NCBI GenBank assembly: GCA_030841085.1 | Contig: JAVEDP010000032.1 | Coordinates: 62,001 to 126,000, forward strand | Length of the DNA stretch: 64,000 nt | Direction: 5' to 3' | Source: Pyrinomonadaceae bacterium | Lineage (GTDB): Bacteria > Acidobacteriota > Blastocatellia > Pyrinomonadales > Pyrinomonadaceae | Shown here: positions 17,969 to 27,807 of the stretch, piece after piece | Numbering within the stretch: position 1 is the stretch's first letter | How the letters are laid out: the number at the start of each line of letters is the position of its first letter | Translations under genes and position numbers: made by a program | The notes under the pieces: model-generated | Told to the model about the DNA's origin: nothing | The model's input: the letters and a program-made list of their open reading frames with translations, nothing else | Databases searched by the model: none

Positions 17969-17994
17969 TAGCAGTCATCCACACAGAGTGCTAG
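17968..17994 (+). promoter_or_regulatory. CIRCE operator (HrcA-binding site)
   Basis: The inverted repeat TTAGCAGTC-N9-GAGTGCTAG matches the CIRCE consensus TTAGCACTC-N9-GAGTGCTAA at 16 of 18 arm positions, with the exact 9-bp spacing. It overlaps the predicted transcription start of groESL, where HrcA binding would repress. hrcA itself is not in the window. Confidence 0.88.
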
Positions 17995-18070
17995 CAAAGC
18001 TGGGTTACAGTGCTCCTAAATTCAATCATAAGTAATTTTAGCTACGGAAACTGAAAGGAGAATTCGAAGA

Positions 18071-18403
18071 ATGGCGACTAACATCACCCCCCTCCACGAC
18101 CGCGTAATTGTGCGGCGAATCGACGAGGGCGAACAGGTTCGGGGAGGCATTATTATTCCCGACAGCGCGAAGGAAAAACCACAGGAAGGCGAAGTCGTTG
18201 CGGTCGGCGAAGGCAAGTACAAGGAAGACGGCACGCGACAGGCGCTTGATGTGAAAAAAGGCGATCGTGTTTTGTTCGGCAAATACAGCGGCTCCGAAAT
18301 CAAGATCGACGGTGAAGAGCTGATGATCATGCGCGAAGATGAGATTCTCGGAATCATCGCGCGCGCCGGCGCAGCATCCAGCACCAAGAAGGGCGGCAAG
18401 TAG
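18071..18403 (+). CDS. groES: Co-chaperonin GroES
   Basis: GroES caps the GroEL ring during ATP-dependent protein folding. The 110-residue protein has the family start ([15 protein letters not shown]), the mobile loop region ([19 protein letters not shown]), then [11 protein letters not shown] and the C-terminal [22 protein letters not shown] region split by normal spacing. AAGGAG lies 10 nt before the ATG. It is the first gene of a groES-groEL operon under the promoter and CIRCE site above, 65 nt ahead of groEL. A short Ala/Ser/Lys tail extends past the usual end. Confidence 0.97.
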   Translation: MATNITPLHDRVIVRRIDEGEQVRGGIIIPDSAKEKPQEGEVVAVGEGKYKEDGTRQALDVKKGDRVLFGKYSGSEIKIDGEELMIMREDEILGIIARAGAASSTKKGGK

Positions 18404-18432
18404 TCACGCAGACTGCGCCGCTTTTTTCATAA

Positions 18433-20121
<1,689 letters not shown>

Positions 20122-20125
20122 TCGG

Positions 20126-20199
20126 TGTAGGACAGACATTCCTGTCTGTCCCTTTCTGTACTCTGATAATAAAAGGACAGGCGGGAATGCCTGTCCTAC
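20126..20199. repeat. Pair of opposed REP palindromes (RAYT family)
   Basis: Two copies of the TAGGACAG(A/G)CATTCCTG-type palindrome face each other at 20126-20152 and 20174-20199. They belong to the same family as the copies around the RAYT gene at 32.5-33.4 kb. Such opposed pairs are typical BIME units. Confidence 0.85.
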
Positions 20200-20200
20200 A

Positions 20201-20242
20201 AAAAGCGGCTTCGCTCTCAAAAGCGAGGCCGCTTTTATTTTT
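20201..20242. terminator. Bidirectional terminator between groEL and the CYTH gene
   Basis: The hairpin AAAAGCGGC..TCGCT / AGCGA..GCCGCTTTT is flanked by A and T runs, so it can end groEL on the plus strand (followed by TTTTATTTTT) and the convergent CYTH gene on the minus strand. The TAA stop of the CYTH gene lies inside the T tract. Confidence 0.82.
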
Positions 20243-20786
20243 CGGGTTCGAAACGCGCTTCGATGACGCCGGCGATATTCGTGCCGTGTTTCATGGTCAG
20301 GCGCGGGTAAGTTAACGGTTCGGCGACGAGGCGCTTGATTGCCAATTTGTTTTCAATATCGTTAATGCTCTGCTCTTCGCCCTCGATTTCCATAAAGAGG
20401 CCAAACGGCAACTCATCAACTACGATTTCGGTTTCTCCGATACGCCAGGTTTCCCTGCGCTTCTCATAAACAAGCGCCGGATAATATCCCAGCGCCTCGA
20501 GAATGAACTCAATCGCATCGGGATTTTCGATGCCTGTTTCGAATTCGAGTTGCTCTTTTATGTCTGTCCGCGTCCCGACCCGCTCTTTGTAAGTAAGCAG
20601 CGCGCGATCGTCGATGCGCCTCAGTCGCAATACCGCCTGATTAGTTTCTACCGCATCGCCGGTGTACAGCGTGTTTACTTCAAACTCTTCGCCTTCGCGT
20701 GTGGCGCCAATCTTCGGCAAGCGCGCGCGCACTTCGTCGCGTTGTTTCGCGGTCAGCCGGTACTTTTTTTCAACTTCGATGGGCAT
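20235..20786 (-). CDS. CYTH-domain protein (class IV adenylate cyclase / triphosphatase type)
   Basis: The N-terminal IEVEKKYRL contains the ExExK motif of CYTH enzymes, which bind triphosphates with divalent metals inside a beta tunnel. Alternating charged strands follow (VLRLRRID, LLTYKERVG, EQLEFET, EIVVDELPFG, FMEIEGEE), as expected for the full domain at 183 residues. The family includes CyaB adenylate cyclases and tri(poly)phosphatases; the substrate cannot be told by eye. The ATG at 20786 is preferred over an upstream TTG. The gene is alone and converges on groEL. Confidence 0.82.
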   Translation of the reverse strand: MPIEVEKKYRLTAKQRDEVRARLPKIGATREGEEFEVNTLYTGDAVETNQAVLRLRRIDDRALLTYKERVGTRTDIKEQLEFETGIENPDAIEFILEALGYYPALVYEKRRETWRIGETEIVVDELPFGLFMEIEGEEQSINDIENKLAIKRLVAEPLTYPRLTMKHGTNIAGVIEARFEPEK

Positions 20787-20788
20787 CG

Positions 20789-20932
20789 TCAAATTTCGGA
20801 TTTCGGATTTCGGATTTGCGAAACGGTTGGCTCACGCACCGTGCTATCGCGTCAGCAGTTCGTTTGAAACTTTCTCAACTCATGCAGAAATATTCACCTG
20901 GATTCTCAAATTCGAAATCCGAAATTCGAAAC
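20789..20932. repeat. Tandem and inverted TTTCGGA / TTCGAAAT repeats
   Basis: A short tandem of TTTCGGA units at about 20793-20815 is matched in reverse by ATTCGAAATCCGAAATTCG near 20908-20928. The tract fills the gap between the CYTH gene start and the ABC permease end. No gene is seen. Confidence 0.6.
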
Positions 20933-20934
20933 TC

Positions 20935-22305
20935 TTAACTTTGCTTAATCCAGCGCACCACTTCAGGAATCGAGGCCTTCTTGCCGTACATCAGCATGCC
21001 GATACGATATATTCGGGAGGCCAGAAAAAGTAAGAGTACGACGGTAACGACGCCGATCGTTAGCGACAATAAAATTTGCCACACTGGCGGCGTCTGCGAA
21101 ACGATCCGCACCAGCATTGTGATTGGCGAGAAGAACGGAAACATCGACATCCAGAATGCGAAAGACGAGTTCGGACTCCGAATCACCGGTGAGGCCATTA
21201 ACAAGGCCGCCACTAACAAGAAGACAACCGGCATTGCCATTTGTCCGCCCTCTTGAGTAGTTGTCACCATTGATCCGATGAACACGTAGATTGAGGCAAA
21301 AACAAAGTAGCCGAGCATAAAAAACAGAAAGAAGTAAACAAAAAACAGAGCGGGCAAGTGCGGCAGGCCGATGCCTGAAATATTGACTCCCTGCGCTGCC
21401 AGCCAGCCAACTCCGAAAACAGACAGTAAACCGAAAGCCAAAACCCAGATTCCCATTTGGGTCAGAGCCAACAACGATACGCCAAACAATTTCCCCAGCA
21501 TCAGAGTAGTGGAGCGAACAGATGAAAAAAGAATTTCAGCAATCCGTGTTTCTTTCTCTTCTACGATTGCGCCTAAGACTACCTGTCCATACAGCAACAC
21601 AGTAATGTAAATGACAAACGCCACGACGAAGACCATAGCAAAGCCGGCGCCCGAATCCTCCGCTCCTTCTTCACCTTTTTCATTCACCGGATAAGTAACC
21701 ATGCCAATCGGCTTTGACAGTTCTTCAACGTCCTGCTCCTTAACTCCGCTGGCGATCAGTCGCTCGCGTCTTACGGCTCGATTGAGCCGGTCTTCAATCT
21801 GTTTGCGTGTGATCTCGTCACTTACATTCCGGCCGTAATATGTCACCTTGCTGCGGCTGTTTTGCAAAATGTCCGGTGGAATGACGAGGTAACCCTCCAG
21901 CTCATCGTGGCCAATGCGCGCGTTCAGTTCCCTTTTGATGTCTGCGAGTGGACGCCCACCGGCATAGACCTGTTCGACAAAAAAACTTCCAAAAGATCTG
22001 CCAGCCTTTTGCATTCGATCTCGCGAATTTGAGTTCATCGCTTCGGCAACAGCCGCACTCGCGTCGTCATCTGCGCCGCGATCCTGTTTGAGCAGCGAGC
22101 TGCGAATGGACGCATAGAGTTTGCCATCCGTCTGGTCGACAATTGCTATGCGCGTGTCATGTCCGGCCTTGTAGCCGGCTAGCAGGCCAGGAACAATCGT
22201 GAATACAACCAGCAGGACTGGACCAAGCACAGTCATTACGGCGAAGAACTTGGTGCGCACTCGTTGCAAGTATTCCCGCTTCACTACCGCCAGAAATTTT
22301 GTCAT
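20935..22305 (-). CDS. ABC-2 type exporter permease (NatB-like)
   Basis: The 456-residue membrane protein starts with the typical VKREYLQRVRTKFF amphipathic segment and a first helix. A large extracytoplasmic domain spans roughly residues 45-220, then five to six helices occupy the C-terminal half (FAMVFVVAFVIYITVLLYG, AEILFSSVRSTTLMLGK, YFFLFFMLGYFVFASIYV). This is the ABC-2/NatB layout, used for sodium, drug or other export. Its start overlaps the ATPase gene stop by 4 nt, so the two form one unit. The substrate is unknown. Confidence 0.88.
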   Translation of the reverse strand: MTKFLAVVKREYLQRVRTKFFAVMTVLGPVLLVVFTIVPGLLAGYKAGHDTRIAIVDQTDGKLYASIRSSLLKQDRGADDDASAAVAEAMNSNSRDRMQKAGRSFGSFFVEQVYAGGRPLADIKRELNARIGHDELEGYLVIPPDILQNSRSKVTYYGRNVSDEITRKQIEDRLNRAVRRERLIASGVKEQDVEELSKPIGMVTYPVNEKGEEGAEDSGAGFAMVFVVAFVIYITVLLYGQVVLGAIVEEKETRIAEILFSSVRSTTLMLGKLFGVSLLALTQMGIWVLAFGLLSVFGVGWLAAQGVNISGIGLPHLPALFFVYFFLFFMLGYFVFASIYVFIGSMVTTTQEGGQMAMPVVFLLVAALLMASPVIRSPNSSFAFWMSMFPFFSPITMLVRIVSQTPPVWQILLSLTIGVVTVVLLLFLASRIYRIGMLMYGKKASIPEVVRWIKQS

Positions 22306-23216
22306 TCGATTTCCGTAACCTTCTCGATGAAAATATCGTGCAGGCTTGGTTCAACCATCTCGAACTTTTCTACAGTTGCGCCTGAGCTCAGCAGTTGACG
22401 TAACAACTCTTGTCCGTTCACGTGGTCGGCAAGCAGGACTTCAACCCCATCGCTGTGATGATCCAGCTTGCTGACTAGGGAGCCATCGGCAAGTACTGCG
22501 TCACCGCCCGACACGCGAAGCGAGACCGCGTTTCGTGCGAAGCTTCTTTTTACTTCCCGAATGCTGCCCTGCAAAACTTTGCGCGAACGATTGATCAAAC
22601 AGATGTCGTCACAAATCTTTTCGGCAACTTCCATTTGATGAGTTGAAAAGATGATCGTCTTTCCCGCTTGCTTTAATTCCAGCACGATCTCCTTCAACAG
22701 ATCGACGTTTACCGGATCTAATCCGGAGAATGGCTCGTCCAAAATCAGAAGATCCGGTTCATGCAGCACCGTCGTTATGAATTGAACTTTCTGCTGCATG
22801 CCTTTCGAAAGCTCGCTCGACTTTTTGGCTTTCCATTCCGAAAGTTTCAGTCGCTCCAGCCAGCGATCAATGCGTTTATCCGCCTCTTTGCCATTGACAT
22901 TCTTTAATTCCGCGAAAAAGCGAAGCTGTTCGCCCACCTTCATTTTCTTGTAAAGGCCGCGCTCCTCTGGAAGATAACCAATTCGATCCTGCAGCGGCGG
23001 CGTTACGCGCATGCCAAATAATTCGACTTGTCCCGAGTCAGGGGCGAAGATGTTTACGATCATCCGAATCGTCGTGGTCTTGCCGGCTCCGTTTGGACCA
23101 AGCAGTCCAAAGATCCGGCCGGCCCGGACCTCCAGGCTCAGATCATTCACAGCCGTGAAGTCCCCGAATCGCTTGGTCACGTTTCGCAGAACTACGGTGG
23201 CAGGGCTAACGCTCAT
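22302..23216 (-). CDS. ABC transporter ATP-binding protein (NatA-like)
   Basis: Walker [17 protein letters not shown], the Q-loop region, the signature [10 protein letters not shown], Walker [14 protein letters not shown] and the H-loop STHQ are all present, followed by a C-terminal domain of the DrrA/NatA kind. The start at 23216 fits the family ([12 protein letters not shown]) and has AAGGA upstream. The longer open frame to 23303 would read through an inverted repeat and is unlikely. It works with the permease encoded immediately downstream. Confidence 0.93.
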   Translation of the reverse strand: MSVSPATVVLRNVTKRFGDFTAVNDLSLEVRAGRIFGLLGPNGAGKTTTIRMIVNIFAPDSGQVELFGMRVTPPLQDRIGYLPEERGLYKKMKVGEQLRFFAELKNVNGKEADKRIDRWLERLKLSEWKAKKSSELSKGMQQKVQFITTVLHEPDLLILDEPFSGLDPVNVDLLKEIVLELKQAGKTIIFSTHQMEVAEKICDDICLINRSRKVLQGSIREVKRSFARNAVSLRVSGGDAVLADGSLVSKLDHHSDGVEVLLADHVNGQELLRQLLSSGATVEKFEMVEPSLHDIFIEKVTEIE

Positions 23217-23260
23217 TTTAGGGGGATCCTTTTCGGTGAGTTTTCTTTTTGTAAGTTCGA

Positions 23261-23344
23261 TGTAAAGCAAACTGTTAGTTTGCGTCGGCTGGTTAGCATT
23301 CAAGTTTGAGTAACGATCCGCCGCAAACTAACAGTTTGCTTTAC
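23261..23344. repeat. Inverted repeat, AAACTGTTAGTTTG family, copy 1
   Basis: The left arm GTAAAGCAAACTGTTAG continuing TTTGCG is matched by its reverse complement, CGCAAACTAACAGTTTGC continuing TTTAC, about 37 bp away. The right arm overlaps the last bases of glcF and supplies its TAA stop codon. A second copy is at 62252-62336. Confidence 0.9.
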
Positions 23345-24729
23345 GTGGTTGAACCATCCTGTTTGTAGAACCCCGCCCGCGCATACGATTCATCGAGTAA
23401 CTCAACCGGGTGGCATATTCGCAAATTCATTCCGGCCAGCAAAGCGCCGGCGCCGATCTGCATTTGGCAGCCAGGATTTCCCGTAGCCAGCACCTGCGCG
23501 CCTGTAGCCCTGATGTTTGCGAGTTTTTCCGCCAATACTTCGCGCGACAACTCTGGTTCGAGAAGATTGTAGATACCAGCGCCACCGCAGCATCTCTCCG
23601 AACCTTCAAGACGCGCAAAGTTCAACTGTGAAATTGAGCCCAGCATTTCGAGCGGCGCCTCACCGGCGTGTTGGCCATAAAGTAAATGACAGGAAGCATC
23701 GTAGGTTATCGGTTTAGTTGTAATGCTCGACCCGGCGTTACTGCCAACCAACTTCAATTGCTGACTGACGTCACGAATTCTTTCGCTGAATGTACGCGCA
23801 GCAGGAGCGAATGTTTCATCGCCGCTGAGCAAGTGGCCATAAGATGCGAGCATTGCGCCGCAGCCACCTGCGTTTGTCACGACCGGCACATTTTCAGTAT
23901 GGGAAAAAGCGCTGATGTTTTGCCGAGCCAGGGCACGAGCACCGGCGAGGTCTCCAGCATGCGCGTGCAGCGCGCCGCAGCACACTTGTTCCTCCGGAAT
24001 TCGCACCTCGACGCCGTTTACTTCAAGAACGCGGACCGTAGCTCGGTTGACTCTCGAGAATAATCCCTCGCCAACACAGCCACTGAAAAGCAGCGCCGCG
24101 GCCGGGTTCTTAGTGGCACAGACTTTACTCTGTGGCGCCGGGGTATTCGATGGCGCGAGAACCCGTGGTGTCTCGTGTGCTCGCGTTCCCTCGGGATCAA
24201 ATCGCCGCCCGCTTTCCGGGCTTGAGCTTTGCAGCAACGCGAGCCCGAATTCAAAGCGACGCGATAGGATTCGCGCGAGTCCGGTCTTTAAGAGCAAGCC
24301 CGCGAAGCCGCTGCCACGAATCATACGCGCAATGGCAAAAGCAAATTTCAAACGCGCCGGCTGCAACCAAATATGCTGGAGCGCAAAGCGCAAAGCCTTG
24401 TAACCAAGACCGCGCTGCGTTGCCGCAGTGAACAACTCCGCCCGGGCAGCCTCCAGGAGTTGGCCATACTCGACGCCGGCAGGACACACTTGTTCACACG
24501 CTCGGCAACCGAGACAACGATCGATGTGCCGTTCAAAAGCGCGCGACTCGTTTGACAGTTTTCCTTCACCGACGGCGCGCATGAGATAGAGACGCCCGCG
24601 TGGTCCATCGTTCTCGTCGCCGGTAATTACGTAAGTTGGGCACGCTTCGAGACACAGGCCGCAATGAATGCAAGCAAGCAGCTTTTGCTCTTCGGTGGCA
24701 AGCTTTGATGTTAATGAGGCTGAACTCAA
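23341..24729 (-). CDS. glcF: Glycolate oxidase iron-sulfur subunit (GlcF-like)
   Basis: Two 4Fe-4S motifs occur near the N-terminus (CIHCGLCLEACP and CLGCRACEQVCP). Two cysteine-rich CCG domains follow, with CCGALHAHAG and CCGGAGIYNLLEPE, as in GlcF and related heterodisulfide-reductase-like subunits. It would carry electrons from the FAD subunits to the respiratory chain. The matching GlcD-GlcE fusion is encoded 3 kb upstream on the same strand, separated by ggt and toxin-antitoxin genes. The C-terminus is formed at the edge of an inverted repeat, which supplies the stop codon. Confidence 0.87.
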   Translation of the reverse strand: MSSASLTSKLATEEQKLLACIHCGLCLEACPTYVITGDENDGPRGRLYLMRAVGEGKLSNESRAFERHIDRCLGCRACEQVCPAGVEYGQLLEAARAELFTAATQRGLGYKALRFALQHIWLQPARLKFAFAIARMIRGSGFAGLLLKTGLARILSRRFEFGLALLQSSSPESGRRFDPEGTRAHETPRVLAPSNTPAPQSKVCATKNPAAALLFSGCVGEGLFSRVNRATVRVLEVNGVEVRIPEEQVCCGALHAHAGDLAGARALARQNISAFSHTENVPVVTNAGGCGAMLASYGHLLSGDETFAPAARTFSERIRDVSQQLKLVGSNAGSSITTKPITYDASCHLLYGQHAGEAPLEMLGSISQLNFARLEGSERCCGGAGIYNLLEPELSREVLAEKLANIRATGAQVLATGNPGCQMQIGAGALLAGMNLRICHPVELLDESYARAGFYKQDGSTT

Positions 24730-24735
24730 TATGAA

Positions 24736-24984
24736 CTAAGCAGCTGGAACTGCTTGCTCCGAGTTCTGAACAACTACGGTAGGATTGGCATTTTGTTTTG
24801 GTATTGGAAGCCTCTGCTTCAATAGAAGCGCGAGATGCTCCTCCATACCCCAGCGCGCCTTATACAAGCAATCCTCGATGGAATTCCCCACGCCAGTGAA
24901 CCCTGCCAAATCTGGAGAGTAAAAACCGAAGAAGGTCGGGTCTTCAGTAGCCTCGATGATGAGCGAATACTTCAAATCGATCAT
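24736..24984 (-). CDS. hicB: HicB-like antitoxin
   Basis: The 82-residue protein has the HicB N-terminal partial RNase-H-like fold (YSLIIEATED, FFGFYSPDLAGFTGVGNSIEDC, then a helix EEHLALLL). No C-terminal DNA-binding domain is attached. It overlaps the hicA stop by 4 nt (ATGA) in the usual hicA-hicB order and ends 6 nt before glcF. Its role would be to block HicA. Confidence 0.75.
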   Translation of the reverse strand: MIDLKYSLIIEATEDPTFFGFYSPDLAGFTGVGNSIEDCLYKARWGMEEHLALLLKQRLPIPKQNANPTVVVQNSEQAVPAA

Positions 24985-25178
24985 GAGCGTTTGTCTCCAA
25001 TTCCCGCCGCTTTCAAGACCGCATAACAGGTTCCGGTAGGAACTTCCTTTGAGCCATGATAGTCCACACGTACCAGCTTGTCATGCCCGGCCTTTGCGTA
25101 ATAGCGAATCGAACCCTTCTCCTTTAACAAGACAAAGCCGTTTCGCTCAAGCAGTCTGATTAGCTCGCTAAATCTCAT
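24981..25178 (-). CDS. hicA: HicA-like mRNA interferase, catalytic His apparently replaced
   Basis: The 65-residue product fits HicA: FSELIRLLERNGFVLLKEKGS, then RVDYHGSKEVPTGT and a final helix VLKAAGI. HicA toxins have a double-stranded RNA-binding fold and a catalytic His in a GSH motif; here the sequence is GSIRYY, so that His is absent. A longer frame to 25241 exists but would include a duplicated ggt fragment; the ATG at 25178 starts at the family N-terminus. Activity is therefore doubtful. Confidence 0.72.
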   Translation of the reverse strand: MRFSELIRLLERNGFVLLKEKGSIRYYAKAGHDKLVRVDYHGSKEVPTGTCYAVLKAAGIGDKRS

Positions 25179-25193
25179 CGTGTACCTCGTTAG

Positions 25194-25243
25194 TAACCCA
25201 AGCACCAGTCCATCACTCCGGCGCAAAGAGGTAGCGCGCAAGC
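25194..25243. repeat. Partial duplicate of the ggt 3' end
   Basis: About 50 bp resemble the last codons of ggt (25895-25943), with an identical 19-bp core CCAGTCCATCACTCCGGCG and flanking mismatches plus one indel. On the minus strand it reads RRSDGLVLG against RRSDGLALGY in ggt. The two copies lie in direct orientation on either side of the toxin-antitoxin pair at 25312-25867. It may be a scar of insertion or of a lost second ggt copy. Confidence 0.6.
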
Positions 25244-25276
25244 GTTCCTGTTAAGTACTGATGTGCTCAGATTATC

Positions 25277-25304
25277 TTGCAAGATGAATTGCTTTTGTTA
25301 TCAT
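25277..25304 (+). promoter_or_regulatory. Candidate promoter of the DUF433 module
   Basis: TTGCAA (25277-25282) and TATCAT (25299-25304) are separated by 16 bp, directly before the ATG at 25312. The start would be within a few bases of the transcription start, and no ribosome-binding site is visible, so a leaderless mRNA is likely. Confidence 0.45.
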
Positions 25305-25311
25305 TCGAAGT

Positions 25312-25551
25312 ATGGATTATAGCAAGATCATCACCATTGAACCTGGCAAGCGTAGCGGCAAACCTACTATTCGCGGAACGCGTATGACTGTAACCGACGT
25401 TCTCGAGTATTTGGCCGGCGGAATGTCGGAAGCAGAAATCCTCGCCGACTTCCCCGATCTCACCGCAGACGACATCAAAGCCTGCTTGGCATTTGCCGCT
25501 GACCGAGAGCGAAAGCTCGCAACGATCCCAGAACATGAAACTGCTATTTGA
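25312..25551 (+). CDS. DUF433 antitoxin
   Basis: The 79-residue protein is a typical DUF433 member: GKRSGKPTIRGTRMTVTDVL, then EYLAGGMSEAEILADFPDLT and ADDIKACLAFAADRE. These are small helix-turn-helix proteins that pair with PIN-like DUF5615 toxins. Its last 17 nt overlap the toxin gene. Antitoxin activity is inferred from family and pairing. Confidence 0.82.
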   Translation: MDYSKIITIEPGKRSGKPTIRGTRMTVTDVLEYLAGGMSEAEILADFPDLTADDIKACLAFAADRERKLATIPEHETAI

Positions 25552-25867
25552 TCAGAACCTTTCCCCGCGGCTACCACGACTGCTGTCTGATATTTACCCC
25601 GAAAGCATTCACATAAGAGAAGTGGGTCTGAGGGATGCAAGCGACCTCGACATTTGGCAATACGGAAAGCTTCGCGGATATACGATCGTCTCGAAAGATT
25701 CCGATTTTCAGCAGCGAAGTCTCTTGGATGGGTCTCCGCCGAAATTCATCTGGTTAAGAGTAGGCAATTGCACGGTGAAGAGGATCAAAGATTTATTACG
25801 AACCTACTCTGCTGCGATTCATACTTTCGATCTAGACAAATCCAAGTCTCATTTGATGCTTCCATAA
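25535..25867 (+). CDS. DUF5615 PIN-like toxin
   Basis: The 110-residue product begins MKLLFDQNLSPRL with the catalytic DxN of the PIN-like/Mut7-C fold, then VGLRDASDLDIWQYG and TIVSKDSDFQQRS (acidic motif) and WLRVGNC. This is the DUF5615 family, partner of DUF433 antitoxins, expected to be an RNase. The ATG at 25535 lies inside the antitoxin gene; an earlier ATG at 25493 lacks family similarity. The module sits between two copies of a ggt 3'-end fragment. Confidence 0.82.
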   Translation: MKLLFDQNLSPRLPRLLSDIYPESIHIREVGLRDASDLDIWQYGKLRGYTIVSKDSDFQQRSLLDGSPPKFIWLRVGNCTVKRIKDLLRTYSAAIHTFDLDKSKSHLMLP

Positions 25868-25892
25868 CTTCCAGCTCAAGCCATTAGAAGAA

Positions 25893-27677
25893 TCAATAAC
25901 CGAGCGCCAGTCCATCACTCCGGCGGGGATCGGTAGCACCCAAACGAATGCCCGTCTCTTCTTCAATCATGACTCCCGCCGCATCGCCCATGTAACCATC
26001 GCCATCGGTCCATCCCGCATCCAGTCGAATGCGCAGCGTCTGACCGCGGGCCTTCAGAATGCGCAGCGTGTCTTCCGAAAGAGCGTAAGGCTCATAAGCT
26101 ACTTCATCCGGCAACCACTGATTATGTATGCGCGGTGCATCGATCGCCTGTTGCAGGTTCATGTCATAGTCAACGATGTTGGTGATGATCTGCAGGACTG
26201 TATTGATGATCGTTGCGCCGCCGGGAGAGCCAATCGCAAACCATAACGAGCCGTCGGGGCGCAGCACGAAAGTCGGCGTCATCGCCGAAAGCGGACGCTT
26301 GCGCGGCGCGATTGCATTTCGTTCTCCCTGGACCAGGCCGTACAGGTTTGGCGTTCCCGGCTTCGCTGAAAAATCATCCATTTCATTGTTCAGCAAAAAG
26401 CCGGTGCCTTTGGCGACGACTTTCGAGCCATAGCTATCGTTCAAAGTGTAGCTGTTCGCGACCGCGTTCCCTTCCGCGTCAACAATCGTGAAATGAGTGG
26501 TCGATCCCGATTCCGCACCCGGCGGGTTGCCGAACCGAATTTCAGCACTGGTTGAAGCATGGTCGGGAATGATCGTGGCGCGCAGTTTCTTCGCATAATC
26601 TTTGTCGATCAATCCGCTAACCGGGACACTGGCGAAGTCTGCATCGCCCAGGTACTCAGCGCGATCCGCATAAGCGCGCCGCATTGCCTCCGCCATAAAG
26701 TGATAACGGTCGGCAGACGCAACGCCCATCTGTTTTAGGTTATAGCCTTCGAGAATGTTCAGCATCTCGATCAGTATCACGCCGCCCGACGATGGCGGCG
26801 GCATCGTGATGACTTCATAGCCGCGATAGTTGCCGCGCACGGGCTCACGCTCTCTTGCGGCGTAGCCTTTCAAGTCGGCCATAGTGATCAGACCATTGTG
26901 ACGTTTCATGTCGGCAGCAATCAGACGCGCAGTCATGCCTTCGTAAAACTCGCGCGCGCCGTTTCGCTGGAGGCGCAACAACGTCGCCGCGAGATCCGGC
27001 TGACGCAACACTTCCCCTTCCTCATAAGCTTTGCCGCTGTTTAGAAATATTTTTCTGCTGTCTTCGTAAAGTTCAAACTGAGGCTTCTTCTTCGCCAGCG
27101 CCTTAGCCAATGAATTCGAAACTGGAAAACCTTTTACGGCCAACTGGCGCGCCGGTTCAATCAATTGCTTCCAACTGAGTCTTCCCGATCCATATTTTTT
27201 CAGTGCCAACTCCATGCCGCGCACCATGCCGGGAACTCCGGCCGCGCGATATCCCAGCAGCGAACCGCCTTCGCCTTTTATCAGATTGCCGTGCTGATCG
27301 AGATAGATGTTGCGGGTCGCGGCGGCGGGCGCCATTTCACGGTAATCGATCGCGGTCGTTTTTCCGTTCTTCAACCGAATCATCATGAAACCGCCGCCGC
27401 CAAGGTTGCCGGCCGATGGATGAGTCACCGCCAGCGCGAACGCAATGGCGACAGCAGCATCAATCGCATTGCCGCCGCGCTGCAAAACTTCAACACCGAC
27501 ACGCGCCGCGAGTTGATTAGTCGCCGCCACGATTCCATGGCGCGCACGTACCGGCTGGCGCGACGCAGCCAGCGCAGTCGGTTGTATCTGTTGGAAAAAT
27601 GGAAGACAGGCGGAAACTAAGAAGACGAATATAACGGCGAAGGTAAGAACGGAAGGAACTGTGCGCTTTGATTTCAT
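25893..27677 (-). CDS. ggt: Gamma-glutamyltransferase
   Basis: The 594-residue precursor has an N-terminal signal sequence (hydrophobic run ending near Ala38) and would act in the periplasm on glutathione and other gamma-glutamyl compounds. The large-subunit part has GIVAATNQLAARVGVEVLQ, GGNAIDAAVA and NLGGGGFMMI. Self-cleavage is expected before Thr393 in GSTTHFTIVDAEGNAV, the nucleophile of the small subunit; RNAIAPRKRPLSAMTPT and GSPGGATIINTV are also typical. Both subunits are intact. A partial duplicate of its 3' end lies 700 bp downstream. Confidence 0.93.
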   Translation of the reverse strand: MKSKRTVPSVLTFAVIFVFLVSACLPFFQQIQPTALAASRQPVRARHGIVAATNQLAARVGVEVLQRGGNAIDAAVAIAFALAVTHPSAGNLGGGGFMMIRLKNGKTTAIDYREMAPAAATRNIYLDQHGNLIKGEGGSLLGYRAAGVPGMVRGMELALKKYGSGRLSWKQLIEPARQLAVKGFPVSNSLAKALAKKKPQFELYEDSRKIFLNSGKAYEEGEVLRQPDLAATLLRLQRNGAREFYEGMTARLIAADMKRHNGLITMADLKGYAAREREPVRGNYRGYEVITMPPPSSGGVILIEMLNILEGYNLKQMGVASADRYHFMAEAMRRAYADRAEYLGDADFASVPVSGLIDKDYAKKLRATIIPDHASTSAEIRFGNPPGAESGSTTHFTIVDAEGNAVANSYTLNDSYGSKVVAKGTGFLLNNEMDDFSAKPGTPNLYGLVQGERNAIAPRKRPLSAMTPTFVLRPDGSLWFAIGSPGGATIINTVLQIITNIVDYDMNLQQAIDAPRIHNQWLPDEVAYEPYALSEDTLRILKARGQTLRIRLDAGWTDGDGYMGDAAGVMIEEETGIRLGATDPRRSDGLALGY

Positions 27678-27754
27678 ATGGTTTGGTATTACTTGACCGG
27701 TGCTGGACCGGCTGCACCCAAGCTTGGTTCATAACCAAATTAAGTCAAAGAGTG

Positions 27755-27805
27755 GCATAGACTTCAGTCTGTGGCTGCCACCAATGCACAAACTGAAGTC
27801 TATGC
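27755..27805. repeat. Inverted repeat, CATAGACTTCAGT family, copy 1
   Basis: GCATAGACTTCAGT is matched by ACTGAAGTCTATGC after about 20 bp. The repeat ends 2 bp before the stop codon of the GlcD-GlcE gene. A longer copy is at 54018-54079. Confidence 0.88.
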
Positions 27806-27807
27806 AA

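Noticed and set aside
23217-23303. N-terminal extension of the NatA-like ATPase
   Set aside because: It is translated inverted repeat; the ATG at 23216 has AAGGA upstream and matches the family start.
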